Numbered from the stretch's first letter, positions 51,633-63,926 are shown. The stretch: DNA of 64,000 bases from Protopterus annectens (GCF_019279795.1 NC_056743.1:1780647966-1780711965); one strand, 5' to 3'. Notes: generated from the letters alone by a model not told the origin. Translations and numbers: made by a program.

Positions 51633-54600
51633 ATGGCTACTAATTCTTTGGACTCAACCCCTGAACTGTTTACTGACTCAACTAGAGAATTGGAGAGTGT
51701 AGGTAATTTAACTGCACTTATCCAGCTTTTATTGCAACAAGTTGATTCTCTATCTCAAAGACTGGATGCTTTGGCATCCAGTCAACATCATTCTCATTTT
51801 ATACCACAAACGCAGCAATTGCAGCATTTACGGCAACCACGAGAAGTTGGTGAGATGGTGCAACATATCTCAAACAATGGAAGCCAGCAGAATTTATCTA
51901 ATGTTTACATTAATGGAGGGCAGCAGAATTTATCTGATATACCAACTACTTATGCTGAAGCTGCTGGCATTTCAAATGAGGGAAGGTCTGATGTTCAGCA
52001 GCCTTCATGGTTACAACAAGTCCCAGGGCTTATGGGGCTTCCTTCACTTAAAGACTAGTTGACATCTTCAGCTGATTTGAATTTCATTGGGAATGTACAA
52101 GAAATAGGAAGTCCGGCTAGGGAAGTAACCATCATGCCGGACCTTTTGGATAGGTTAGACCACAATATGTTAAAATATAAAAAACTCCATCTAAAAATCA
52201 AATATTTTCAGGAGTGTATCAAATTGGAGATGGCTCCTAAAGGCCTTCGAATATGGCAATTTCCCACTGGTCTGTTTCCAGATTCTCAATTTCATTTAGA
52301 TCTGGTAAAGATGTTTAATCAACAAGGGCTACAATTACTTGGTGTCATGTGTAACCATTACAATATTATGTCAGAAGAACTTATGGCAACTATATTTTCA
52401 CTTGACAGCCAGATAAAATCTCATGTCGACTTTGATAGATACAAATACGAGTATCATTATATTTTTAAGAGCATCGATCAACATATGGTTAAAGTTAAAA
52501 CAACAAAAATTTAAAAACTTGAAAGAGGCCGCCTTCAGTAACAGGAAAGCACTGTCTATCCACGCCCTCCTGTCTCTCAATCTTGGTTTCCTAGACAAGG
52601 ATTGGTTAATCACGATTCACTTATTAGGGAGGATCTAGTGGAAAACCATGCAATACCTTCTGTACCCAAAGACATAAATCTAGATACTCCAGGGCCTTCA
52701 GAAGAGTCTGATGTGGTAAGAAGTGACCACATCAAAAATCAAAATCAGAACCGTGATTTAAATAACCATGGAAAGAACGGAGAAAACAACCGTGGAATGA
52801 ATGGACAGAATGGACTAAATAACCAACAAATGACTGGTCGTTCAGGGCAGGGTTTTCCGAAGGGCAAAGCACACACCAGTTTCACAACAACAAGATGTAA
52901 CCTCTACCTCATCTTGTAGCAGAGACTTAATTATTGTTAAAAATAGCCAAGGAGACTTTTCTATTTATAATTATTCTTCATTTAATGTTTCTGTCGAACT
53001 GGCTAATGTTTTGGCTAGCGTAATATGTGATTTAAAGTTATCTGTCAGGAAATTGAATTTACATCAAATGTCGGGTGCTCAGTCGTACGGCTATAATAAA
53101 TTTAAGCTACCTAGTTGCTTTAATTCGCCTCTGCATCATATGTTACAACTATTTGAAAAAGTCTGTGAACTTGATTTAATAATGTTGTCTAAAACTGATA
53201 GAAAACAGTATTATAATTTAAATAAGTATGAAAGGGATTTATTGAATTCTCTCTGTACAGCTAAGGTACGGGTAAGCAAACCAGATAAAGGAGGGGGCCT
53301 AGTAATCATGGATTTAGATGATTACGAACATAGAATTCAATATATATTGAATTCAGAAGTATATTCAGAAGCATCCCTTCATGAATATAATGTGGCAAAC
53401 CAGCGAATAAAAATTTACATTAATGATTTATATAGAGAGGGCAAGATTGAAGTGCAAGTCTTCAGTTATCTACAAGTGTTGTCACCTTTGACTCTGGTTA
53501 TGTTTGGGGTACCTAAGCTCCATAAAGACATTCAAAACCCCCGCTTCAACCGATAGTTGATGGTAGACAGGCTTCAACATATGCCTGTGCTAAGTTTGTT
53601 GACATCCACCTAAAAAATATGTAGTGATGGAAAATGTAATTTCCAAAGATTCCTGGTCATTTTTGGACAGGCTTAATAATATGAAGTTTAATATGGCCCT
53701 TAATTTCCTTACAGTAGATGTTAAGGACCTTTATACATGTATTCCTCATGACCAAGGTATACAGTGGGTCAGTGCTAGAGTGAGGAGTTTGGGTGCCCCA
53801 ACCGCGGAGATTTCACTGGTAGAAGAGTTATTAGATATCATGTTGAGCAATAATTATATCGTTTTTAATAAAACGTATTACTTGCAGACCAAGGGGGTAG
53901 CAATGGACTCCCCCTGTGGATCTAGTTATGCAAATCTGGTTATGCCACATTGGGAACATACTTTTATTATGGCCAATGAGGAAATAAATAATACTATTAA
54001 ATTTTACATAAGATTTCTGGATGATATTTTAATGTTGATAGAAGGCAATGAAATTAGACCCAAAGAATTGGAGTATTTTAATAATATGTCTGAATTTCTG
54101 CAGTTGACTTATACTTTTCATGAACATCATATTTCATATGTAGATGTTGACTTGACTAATAATTATACAAGTAATAGTTTGGAAGCAAAAATATTTTGGA
54201 AATCTACTTATTCCAACACCTTTTTGCACCATACTAGCGCACATCCTAAATATCAAAAACACTCAATTGTGAAAGGACAGCTAATGCGAGCTACACGTAT
54301 GGTGACTGCTGACCAAGATTTTATAGGTGAATGTTTCAATCTTAAAACTATGTTTTCAAAGGGGTTACCCCCTAGAGCTCTTAGATGAATTAATAGATGA
54401 AGTAAGAATAAAGAGATTTAATGGGGTTTATAAACCGATTTTGAGACAAAATAGAAATGTAGGAATTGATATAGACAAGGTGGTAGGTAATGAAGAAATA
54501 ATACCAGTCCTAAATAAAGGCACCCAAGGTCAAAATTACAATCTAGCATATATTATGACATTCACCGCAGATTCTTATTATATTAAAAATATTATATGTA

Positions 54601-55173
54601 AGAATTAGAACTTGTTGGCAGAGGATCTTAATTTATATACTAAGTTAGGTGAAATTCCTAAGTTTGTCTATCATAAAGGATCCAACTTTAAAAGCCTCTT
54701 GGAAAGAATGAAATATGACTATAGTACTTATATAGGTATGAAGCAGTGTGGCAATTGTCCATATTGCAAGTATATAGAGGAAGGGACTAGTGTAATTGTG
54801 AATAATTTTAAAATAACCAGTAAGATGAAGTACAATTATAACTCAAAAGGCTAAATGCCAATTATGTTCATCATTTTATATTGGCAAAACGGACCACCAC
54901 CTAAAGGATAGAACATATGAGCACCTTTATAGCATAGATAGACATAATATTGACAATGCTCTAGCAAAACATACTGCGTTGTTCCCTTTACATAAATTTA
55001 AGTTTAGAGTGGTAGACCAAGTTCTTAATAATTTTAGAGATGGTCCTTGTTTATTATGGTTAGAAAGATTGGAGCTCTTTTGGCAATTAAAGCCGAATGC
55101 TCATTGTCATCCTGGCCTTAATGATAAATGCATAATAATATGTTTATTAAAACTAAAAAGTTTGGATAGATAA
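51633..55173 (+). pseudogene. Penelope-like element: N-terminal domain, reverse transcriptase, GIY-YIG endonuclease (broken)
   Basis: The frame opens at 51633 with a Gln/Asn-rich N-terminus carrying a coiled-coil-like LIQLLLQQVDSLSQRLDAL, runs to a single in-frame TAG at 52056, then continues in the same frame through YKKLHLKIKYFQECIKLEM and APKGLRIWQFPTG, a block typical of vertebrate PLEs. After frame changes come KPDKGGGLVIMDLDDYE, GVPKLHKDIQNP, VDGRQAST, and the reverse transcriptase motifs TVDVKDLYTCIPHDQGI (A), TKGVAMDSPCGSSYAN (B) and YIRFLDDILML (C). HPKYQKHSIVKGQLMRATR follows. A CGNCPYC ... CQLC cysteine pair leads into FYIGKTDHHLKDRTYEHL and ALAKHT, then LERLELFWQLKPNAHCHPG, the GIY-YIG nuclease. 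Frame changes fall near 52515, 52920, 53545, 54350 and 54850. PLEs integrate by target-primed reverse transcription. All domains remain recognisable, so the copy is moderately young. Confidence 0.9.
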
Positions 55174-55210
55174 AGGTATGTGGTATGTCTTTTTTTATGT
55201 ATGCATATAT

Positions 55211-55720
<510 letters not shown>

Positions 55721-55763
55721 CTGAAGAAGTCCAACAAACTGGTTGGACGAAAAGCGCTTCATT
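55721..55763 (+). ncRNA. Hammerhead-ribozyme-like motif in PLE tail
   Basis: ctgaaga (55721-55727) matches the CUGANGA box; one extra A follows. A 7-bp stem gtccaac/gttggac (55729-55735 and 55742-55748) with a 6-nt loop is followed directly by the gaaa box (55749-55752). A short helix aag/ctt with a CG loop then leads to a uc cleavage-site candidate at 55759-55760. Hammerheads are known from the terminal repeats of PLEs. The additional A and weak outer helix I mean that self-cleavage is not assured. Confidence 0.65.
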
Positions 55764-55965
55764 AAAGTTGTGTCCACATTTAGTACCTGGGTTTTTTTTT
55801 TCGCTTGTAAGTTTATCGAGTGTGACATTACTTTGGAGTTTATTTTTCCCAAGTGCACATAACCACATCCCAAATTACTATCCGTGTGTCATGCATACCA
55901 TGTGCCCATAGGCACTTCCTGTACATTCTATTTTACTTCAATAAAGTTTTATAAAAATAAAAATG
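55764..55965 (+). other. PLE tail after the hammerhead-like motif
   Basis: ggagtttatttttcccaagt near 55836-55855 and cttcaataaagtttta near 55936 resemble the post-ribozyme part of PLE tails. The words ttttcccaagt also occur just upstream of the PLE coding region (51611-51621), as expected if both flanks derive from the same terminal repeat. Confidence 0.45.
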
Positions 55966-57009
55966 TTTTAAAGCATAAAACTGAGTGCTGTGTAACAGGA
56001 TGTGTGAATTTATTGTGTATACTTTCTGTTTTGTATGGCCACCCTCTTTTTTCCTCCGTTTTTCGTATTGTAATTATACATACCTTTCTTCTTTTTTTTA
56101 TTTTCTTTCTCTTTTCCCAGGTTAGGGAGCATTCTCCTGCTGACCATCTAGGGACAGCTTCACAGGATTGCTGCAGTGGCACTAAGTCCTGCAAGCACCA
56201 TGAAACATGGCAGCTTAGCAAACTTCACTGAACCCGACCTTCGGGACTTGGTTAGGAGATGCTGGAGCCAGTCAAGGCCTCTCTTAAGCATATTCAAGCC
56301 ATGCTGTCTCAGTTGGTGCCAACCACCACACCACCACAGGTTCCTAGCCCCTTAACATCGGAGTCCTCCACTGCACACCATCTAGCAGTGGAAATGTTTG
56401 AGGCTCTGTGAACTGGGGAATTTTGTTGGCACTACTTTTAATTGCATGTTCTTTCCTTATCCTTTCTCCTACAGCCTCTTACCTATTTCCCTACCACTAC
56501 CTTCTCATATAACAAATATTGAAAAAATAGGGGAGGCTGTATCAACCAAAAACATAGTACCCTCCTCTCCCACATCCTCCAACACAACCCTCTTGATGTG
56601 CTCCTGTGTTCCTGCATCACTTTGTTGTGTCTCCCCTTTTTCAAGATTTCCTATCTACCCCTTTCCATTCTTTAAAGTAAACAGCAGGGTATACACATAG
56701 GGATACTCCTATATAAAAATTTCAACCCCATTTAGCTTTTTTTAAATATTAATAATAAAAGCTGCGCAGTCAGCTGCTTGCCTTAAATCATTCAAGTATG
56801 ATTGCTCGTAGACACATCCATCTGCAATATCCACTGCAATTGCTTACACACAGTACTTCATAAGTACTAACACTTAACTTTAGGTACTTTGTTCTTCATA
56901 GCTATGAAGTCCTGAAATATGAATACCACCACTTTTTGCTTAGAAGCCTGGATTTGCAATTGTAAAAAACACTGGTCAGATAAGCAAGTTTTTTCTGTCT
57001 TATCAGAAG
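55966..57009. other. Unassigned stretch, possible LINE ORF1 remnant at 56230-56400
   Basis: A short block at about 56250-56400 reads EMLEPVKASLKHIQAMLSQL in one frame, coiled-coil-like as in CR1 ORF1 N-termini, but stops surround it. The rest is pyrimidine-rich or AT-rich without a recognised feature. Confidence 0.25.
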
Positions 57010-58125
57010 TGTAGCCGGAGACCATTAAGCTGTCAAGCTAGAAATTATAACCCATATGTTACCAGATGGGTAGAAAACTGGCTCACTGATAGAACCTACT
57101 TAGTCAAATCAGGGGAAGCCATCTCTTGTAGTAGACCCATAACAAGCAGTGTACCCCAAGGATCGGTCTTGGGGCCTCTATTTTTTGGGATATACTTTTC
57201 TGAGGTGTAAGCCAAAACCAGTGGTCTGTGGCTGACCAAGTTTGCAGATGACTGCAAGCTGGGCCCTGTCTTAAATTCCTTAGTGATGTGAACTTCTTCC
57301 AAAAGGGCTTTACCCAAATTAATAACTGGTGCCAAAAGCATGGCCTCAAACTGAATGCCAAGAAATGCATCATTATCCCCATTGGGAAAACGTCATTCCC
57401 ACTAATAATCAGATTAATAACAACGTACCAAGCATGCGATTAGTTATGAGGGACTTGGGCTGGTAGCAACCTGACTTTTGGCCACCACATTGCCTCTGTT
57501 GTACAGAAGGCTTTCTACATAGCCCACCTCATAAGTAAGGGTATTTCACCCAGGAACAAGGAAGTCATAATATCCCCTTCAGCACGTACCTTGCCAAGCA
57601 CATGCAGCAGTTGGAGAGACCACAGAGGTTCCTGACCAGGAAAATCCAGGATCTCAAACACCTATCCTATACAGATAGGCTAAAATCCCTGTCCCTATAC
57701 TTAGTCTCATACAGACTGCTCATTGGTGACCTGTGTCTGGCATACAAGGCCATTTCAGACCAAGCCTTCATGGAGTTGCTGCATATCCATAAGGCAAACT
57801 CCACTCACGCAACCTGCATGCAAGGCCTTAACCTGGTCTGTGACATTAATAGAACTTGTTGGTGGGCTAGTTTTGTGTCCCAAAGACTTCCCCATCTGTG
57901 GAATAGACTCCCTCTTCATGTCAAGCCAAGTACCTCTCTAGCCCTCTTTAAGAGGAACCTGGATGACTGGATGGGAAACAGAAAATATAGCCCTTGGATC
58001 CCACCTGTGTCCCTGCTGGACAGGACAAACAGGTGCTGACTTTGAGGGAACATGGGTGAAATTCTTGGCTAGGCTTAGAAGGGCCTCCAGGCCAATAGCC
58101 TAGTATCATCCTATGAAACTATGAC
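57010..58125 (+). mobile_element. CR1-clade LINE, second copy, 5'-truncated
   Basis: It belongs to the same family as the 30.5-33.6 kb LINE. It begins within the reverse transcriptase (RWVENWLTDRT), then SSVPQGSVLGPLFFGIYF and LTKFADDCKLGP, has frame breaks around 57210-57600, and has an open C-terminal block from 57602: MQQLERPQRFLTRKI, YRLLIGDLCLAYKA, INRTCWWASFVSQRLP and SLALFKRNLDDWMGNRKYS, ending with TGA at 58039. The 3' end has nearly two copies of the ctatgaaa 8-bp repeat at about 58108-58125. No endonuclease is present. It is a dead-on-arrival 5'-truncated insertion. Confidence 0.88.
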
Positions 58126-59755
58126 CCTATCTGACGTATCCAGCACAGTAAGTCATTTGGAGTTTTTTATCACCTTTATATTCTCTAATAAAAAATAAGA
58201 AAGAACTTATCAGTCAGACTCTCTCCTTATGTAAACAAATATCATAGATGATTTTCTCTCTCTGCTGGAAAGGATTTACAGTCTTTTCAAGAAGATACTG
58301 ATGAAGGTCTGGGGTACTTGGAATACAAATTGTTACAAAGTCTGAAACACAGTCAGTGTACAGTCACTGGAAATGTTTGTGGAGAAATTAAAACTTGATT
58401 TTTTTAACTGTAATACATAGGATCATGTGATATGCTTTTCCTTGGAATTGATATCATCTTGAAAATAGAATGCGTGAATTTTACCATACCCTGTGAGACC
58501 CTTAAAGTGTTGCTAGATACAATACAGTCATTTGATTTTAATTTATGACACATTTTATTCATCTGACTTTCACAGGCAGTTTTGAACAGCAGATATGTCA
58601 TACATTCACATGTACTACTGCTTTAAAACTTGAACCATGCACATGTTGACAATAAACATCAGACACAATAGTTTAGTCTTTGTCTAATTGCTATATACTG
58701 CTAAAAAATCTGTTCTGGAATTTTCCTGTCATTATAATATGACAGTTTATGGCAGATTTTTCACTCCAGTTTGCCTGGCAAATGTATGACTGTAGAATGT
58801 GACAGTTAAAATAGTGTCCATGCATTTTTTTTCTTCTGTCAGACATTCCTGCCATGCTTTTCATAGAAGTTATTTTATTGAGCCATACAGGGTTTTGAAT
58901 GTTTTCTAAGCCTGGAAATGATTAATGTATAAATTTCAAGCTTCAAAGAGTCTGCCTTAAAAAAAACTCTTTGTGAGTTACTTCCTGTAACATGATTCAT
59001 TGCAAGTCTGTAACTAGAAAGATAAAGTCTGATTACCATCCATGAATTTTTACAGGATGGCAAACATTGAAATAATATCTGTTCTCCAGTCTGTCAGTCC
59101 AAAATAAACTTACTAACATAAGCTAAGATCAGCTGCTTTAGTCAGCTTCTTCTGACAATTCTCTGCTGACCCTTTGAACTTAGAGGCATTCTAAAAGAAG
59201 CTATTCTGACGGATAACTAATGCTTCATATGATCCAAATTTAGTCCTTCACTATTACCACAACTCCCCTTCTATATCTGGCCATGCTGTCTTATAGATCA
59301 GCAGTCAGATGAGATAATATAATAGATTCTTTTATTTCCATAGTTGACTTGACAAATGTAAAGCTGTGACCGTAGCCTGTCTAGAAAATATCCTTGGAGA
59401 CATAAATCTTGTGGTGAGTAGATTTTATTCTGAATTGGTTAGCAACATTCTTGAGAATTGCAAAATCAAATCTTATATGTCAGTTTACAGACTAATTTTT
59501 ATACACACACATACCAAGTACACAATTAACATTTCCTCAGTTTAGCTGGTTCTTTCTGTATGTTTTCCATTCACAGTTATCTGATCAGTACCTTATCCAA
59601 TAAACATTTTTATTTAAATGACAGTTCAGATTGTCACATTTATGGAACTTTTCATTTCTGATTAGATGTTTTCTCATGTTTTTGCATTCAAAGTTCCTTA
59701 CACTTATGTATACTCTATTGATACAAAGTAAGGTCATGCCATTGTAGAACTCTAG
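58126..59755. other. AT-rich unassigned stretch
   Basis: No gene, RNA or repeat family is recognised on either strand. It could be unique intergenic or intronic DNA. Confidence 0.35.
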
Positions 59756-60071
59756 TATATGTCCCTATAGTATTTCAAACTGCACATTTCTGACAATATC
59801 CTTTGTTCACACTGCAGTTTTATAAACAAAGCATGGCTATAAAGGAATAAATAGACCACCAGAATACAATCAGGAGCTGTACACCAAATGTACAAAAGAA
59901 GCAAACAATCTCCAAGACACCATGCTTTAGATAAATTCAATGAACAGAGAAAGCGCATTTTCACTTACATCTTCATCAGGTATTTCATACATAAAGTCAA
60001 ATCACCTCATTATATAAGATTCAAAAACACATGAGATCCCTAATGCCACTCCAATAGTATCAAAATCAAAG

Positions 60072-60124
<53 letters not shown>

Positions 60125-60710
60125 TTTACTTCAGTATGGTTCATTATGTCATTCATAATGGCTTAAAGGTTCTGCACACCCATATCCTGCCGAGTGACGT
60201 CTCCAGGTGTTTCTGCAGTTACACCCTACTGCTCCTCTAGACGTCAAATATTGCCTGTTCATATTTGCATTAATAATTCCAAAACCATGTTACATACAAG
60301 GTATCGGAAAATTTTATCTTGAAGCATACATGATAGCGAACACAGTTATATTGATATATGACCTCTGTCAATGGGTATTTGTTAAAAATGTAAGGTGATA
60401 ACTTCAATTTTTAAATGCTGAAGCGACGCCCACTAGGAGTTAAAGGTACACACTCAAAAGAGCTCTACTGGAGGGAATGAGATCACTGCAACGAAAGATA
60501 AATGAATGAATTCTCTGGCATACCACAGTCTTGAACTTTCAAAAAATCAAGCAAATCATATATTTGCGATTGCACATTACATTGTCAGTCAGAAATAGCT
60601 CACAATTAAGAGCAACACACATGGTCAATTGTATTAAAAGCCTTCATAAAATCAATAAAAAGAGCACTGGTAAAGCATCCTACCCATTCTGGGCCATTGT
60701 CTTATCATGG
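59756..60710 (-). mobile_element. Antisense PLE terminal-region remnant with hammerhead-like motif
   Basis: On the minus strand, acctgatgaagatgtaagtg followed by aaaatgcgctttctctg (59981-59945) carries CUGAUGA and GAAA-like boxes, but the central stem has decayed. Downstream text ttggagattgtttgcttc and tctggtggtctatttattc matches the expected post-ribozyme character of PLE tails, and upstream text includes gtgggcgtcgcttcagc. A TA array (60077-60121) interrupts it. No coding domain remains. The extent to 60710 is uncertain. Confidence 0.45.
60077..60121. repeat. (TA)n microsatellite
   Basis: About 22 TA units inside the antisense PLE remnant. Confidence 0.95.
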
Positions 60711-60989
60711 TGAAGGGCTGGTGTATGTCAGTGAAAGCATTAGCTGTACCATATAGGGCCACCCAAGCTTGGCAAGTCATGGCCAAGAGATGAGACTAAA
60801 GATGTTTCATTGCAGAAGTTAATGGCAAGCAATCCCAGCATTAAAAAAAATGTGGGAAAAAGCAAACAAAGACATGTTAAAATTATACCAGAAAATAAGT
60901 TTCTCCAATATGAAAATATGAACATGTCCAGCATATTACTGGGGAGAGCAGAGTAAAAGAAGTAGTGCTAGAGGTTATGATACTGATGG

Positions 60990-62096
60990 ATTAAAGCTAA
61001 AAGGATGCCCATCTGGTTGTCTGTCTGTTGATGTGCTCAGAGATGAAAGGAATGTCCAGTGCTGCAAACAACTATACGCTGTTAGAACATGTTCTAAGAA
61101 CTATGAACAAAATAAAACTGGTGTGATTAAAGATGTGATGACAAGAATAAATATCAGCATCTTGGGAATCATAGCTCTCAAATCAGGGACATTATTTCAA
61201 CAGATACAGGGACAAACCCAGAAAAAAATCAGGGACAATCAGGGACATTTGTAAAATATTAATATTATTAACTTGAGACACTGGCAGAATAAAATAATGT
61301 TAATTACTATACATTTTATGAAGTAAAAGAAATCTATACCTCTGACTTTCTGCCATTATTTATTGAGTATAATTCTCCACCTGTTCTCCAAGAGTCACCA
61401 GTTTTAGGAGGGATTAAGAGGGACAGAGCTAAATTTTGGAGTCTAAATCAGGGACATCCCTGGAAATCAGGGACACTTGCAAAGTGCAGAACTAGAAAGG
61501 ACTCAAATGGATCATGGTGCATTAGGCAATTATCAGATCTACTGTGGACAAGAATCTTACAGAAGAAATGCAGTCAAATTTGTAGCTAATAAAAGGGTGT
61601 CAAAATCAGTGCTTGGTTACAATCAGACTTCAAGGCAATCAAGTCAGTATAAGAGTGACGCAGGTTTATGCTCCAGCTATAGGTGTTAAAGAGGAGGAAA
61701 CTGACCAATATTATGAAGATCTGCAGCAACATTTGGAAATAACACCAACAATGGATTACATTCATGACAGGTAAATAAAATGCTAAGGTTAGTAGCCAAA
61801 GTACAACTGTAATAATGAGTAAGTCTGGCCATGGAGTACAAAATAAAGCATGACATAAGCTAATAGAATTCTACCAAGATAATTTGCTGATCATAGCAAG
61901 CAATCCCTTTCAGCAGCCTAAGAAATGGCTTTATATATGGATATTATATGAATGTCAATATAAAACTCAGATTAGCTATATATTTTGCACAGCTCTATAT
62001 AATCAGAAAAGGCAAGGCCTGGGGCTGTTTGTGGCTCAGACCATTGACTTCCATTTTCAAGGTTTACAATTAACCATTCCAACTGAGTTTACATGA
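60990..62096 (+). pseudogene. RTE/BovB-type LINE endonuclease remnant (CFDP2-like)
   Basis: VIKDVMTRINISILGI (from about 61121) matches the start of RTE endonucleases (V-x-x-E-M-x-R-x-N-I-D-I-L-G-I). After an inserted repeat, YQIYCGQESYRRNAVKF, ANKRVSKSVLGYN, a frame change, VYAPAIGVKEEETDQYY and EDLQQHLEITP follow. Further on come GHGVQNKA, HKLIEFYQDNLLIIASN, PFQQPKKWLYIW and QISYIFCT. These blocks follow the order of the endonuclease domain of RTE/BovB LINEs and of craniofacial-development-protein-2-like sequences derived from them. Several stops and frame changes are present and no reverse transcriptase follows. It is a dead fragment. Confidence 0.8.
61161..61482. mobile_element. Dispersed repeat inserted in the RTE fragment (cagggaca motif)
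   Basis: The homology to RTE endonuclease stops after ILGI at about 61161 and resumes near 61485. The intervening ~320 bp carries repeated atcagggaca words at both ends (61181, 61228, 61239; 61448, 61468), plus agggacatccctgg. The boundaries and class are unresolved; no clear target duplication was found. Confidence 0.55.
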
Positions 62097-62194
62097 TGTT
62101 AAATGGAGAGCAACATTACCAAACTGAGAGGAAAGCAGTTTATGTGATGGTTGGCATTAGTTTTTGGATCGGATGCTGCTGTAACAGGTTCCTA

Positions 62195-62521
62195 TTGCCT
62201 GATCGAACGTTTAGGTTCGCGAATACCTAAACGTCGATCTGGTAATAGCGAAAGCAAAAAACTGTGAACTACTGATTTAACACAGGGAAGAATTTCCTTG
62301 GCAGTTATGTGGATTTTGCCCCTTTCCACAATCTTGGAGTTGGTATGTTTAGTTAGGGGGGGGGCAAAATCCCCCACTTCATTCTGGGTTATTTATTTAT
62401 TTATTTTTTGCAGCCGAGGGATTTCATTCCCTGTGTTAAATTGGCTGTTCACTGTTTTAAATTGTTGATATTACCAGATTGACGTTTAGGCATTCGCTAA
62501 CCTAAACGTTTGATCAGGTAA
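62195..62521. mobile_element. MITE, 327 bp, long self-complementary inverted repeats, TA target
   Basis: The left end ttgcctgatcgaacgttt and the inverted right end ttacctgatcaaacgttt match at about 47 of the first 52 positions, and the arms extend to about 110 bp with gatttaacacagggaa. Flanks are ta (62193-62194) and ta (62522-62523). Each arm also contains its own hairpin (cgtttaggt ... acctaaacg). The centre has cttggagttggtatgttta beside a G run, the core seen in the other MITEs of this window. No coding capacity. Confidence 0.85.
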
Positions 62522-62629
62522 TACAGATACGTTGTAACTGTTAATTGCTTTAGCTTTGCAGACATGTATTAGAGGCATACATTTTATGACCTGACATTTT
62601 TTGTGTGGCTTTAAACACTGATAAAATTA

Positions 62630-62722
62630 ATTTGTACAATGTGGGATTCAAACCTGTGCAACACAGACAAAACATATTGTTCTGCATTGGTGATGTTTCA
62701 TCTTTGCCACCGAAAAAGTGTT
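62630..62722 (-). mobile_element. tRNA-derived SINE head
   Basis: Minus strand: ggtggcaaagatgaaacatc as A-box region and aggtttgaatccca as a near-perfect B-box and T-arm (62655-62640). The anticodon arm is decayed and no intact acceptor stem is seen. Confidence 0.6.
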
Positions 62723-63084
62723 TTGCAGACATAAACATTAATTCTATATACATAACAGTGTGAGGTGTTAATCATGTATGTGTGTTACCTGACAGGATCC
62801 GGTTTACACATGCATGTGTATATGAGTATCATTGAAGTCTGAAGTCCATCCAAGGCCAGAAAAGACAATTATAATTACAGAAACGTAACTGTCAGTATAC
62901 CTTTGGTCACACATTAATTCATATGAGCTCCAGTGCTATACATACTTATTATTATTTACAATTATGTTTACATTGTTTTATATTTTATAAAAGTGAGGGG
63001 ACAAGCATTACTCTGGCTCTATAACTGTGCAATTGTACAAGATTAGTACTAAGCTAACTGCTCTGCTCGAGCCATTTTAAGCCT

Positions 63085-63170
63085 TATCCCTATCCCTTTT
63101 TGAGACTCAAACCCTGTACCTTGTGTTTGTAAGACAAACACCTTAACCATTAGGCCACCCTCCCAACAAT
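63085..63170 (-). mobile_element. tRNA-Lys(CTT)-like SINE head
   Basis: Minus strand: gggtggcctaatggttaagg is a strong A-box; tgtttgtcttacaaaca forms an anticodon arm whose 7-nt loop gtcttac places CTT at the anticodon; acagggtttgagtctc is a good B-box. The spacing is that of a tRNA gene. The acceptor stem is poor, so it is read as a SINE head or tRNA pseudogene. Confidence 0.7.
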
Positions 63171-63922
63171 GTTGGAGTTGGTATGTTTAGTTACCATAGT
63201 TGGTTTAGTACCATAATTGTACTGATACTCACAGTTGCACATGTAATATAACTTTGATATCCTGTGTATGCTCAATGCACATGCTATAGATACTTATTCC
63301 TATATGTAAGTATTTTTCCTACTGTTAAGTTTTATATAAAGTGGAACATCAGTAAGCAAAGCTTGGGTTTAGCTGGATAAGAATCCAGGCTCACCTATAC
63401 TATAGCCCTTAACTTACAACTGCTGCCACAGGAGCAGCTAGACAGCAAATGTACATTTTCACATTCATTACTCTGCATGTGTTCTGACCACCAGGCAACA
63501 CCGCTTACTATGTAAACATGGTGGCACCCCATACAAGATATAATGTATTCATTTTGAAATTTTCTACTGTCTGCTTGTTGTCTGTAGATGTTCTGGACCT
63601 GCAGATGCTGTGGAAGATTGATGACCATTGCTCAATGCCACTTAGTGGGTTTGTGAGATGGTTTATCCATTTTGAAATTGACTACTGTTTGCTTCCTGTC
63701 TGCAGGTGCTCTGTCTGGTTCTTGTTTGGGCTATGTCTTGTGTGGGCCATTAGATACTTGTGTGAAATAAGTGATGCATAAATGAGACAGGCAAAGTTCA
63801 CCTTGATTTATCCTTCAGAGCATTGTTTATTAGGTTTCATCCTTAAAAGACAAATGTCCGACTTGAACCATAATCAACAGATAGTATATACTGTGTGGTT
63901 CATCATGTTTACCAGGTATGCC

Positions 63923-63925
<3 letters not shown>
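63171..63925. other. Unassigned stretch
   Basis: gttggagttggtatgttta at 63172-63190 repeats the MITE core, so a fragment of that family may be present, adjoining the SINE. A short internal direct repeat at 63548-63600 and 63670-63712 (ttttgaaatt, ctgtctgcttgttgtct against cctgtctgcaggtg) is visible. No gene. Confidence 0.35.

Positions 63926-63926
<1 letters not shown>

Noticed and set aside
53011..54388. Telomerase reverse transcriptase relative
   Set aside because: PLE reverse transcriptases are related to telomerase, but the downstream GIY-YIG nuclease and PLE-specific blocks identify a PLE.
63085..63170. Functional tRNA-Lys gene
   Set aside because: Good internal promoter boxes but no proper acceptor stem; many similar tRNA-like heads in the window indicate SINEs.
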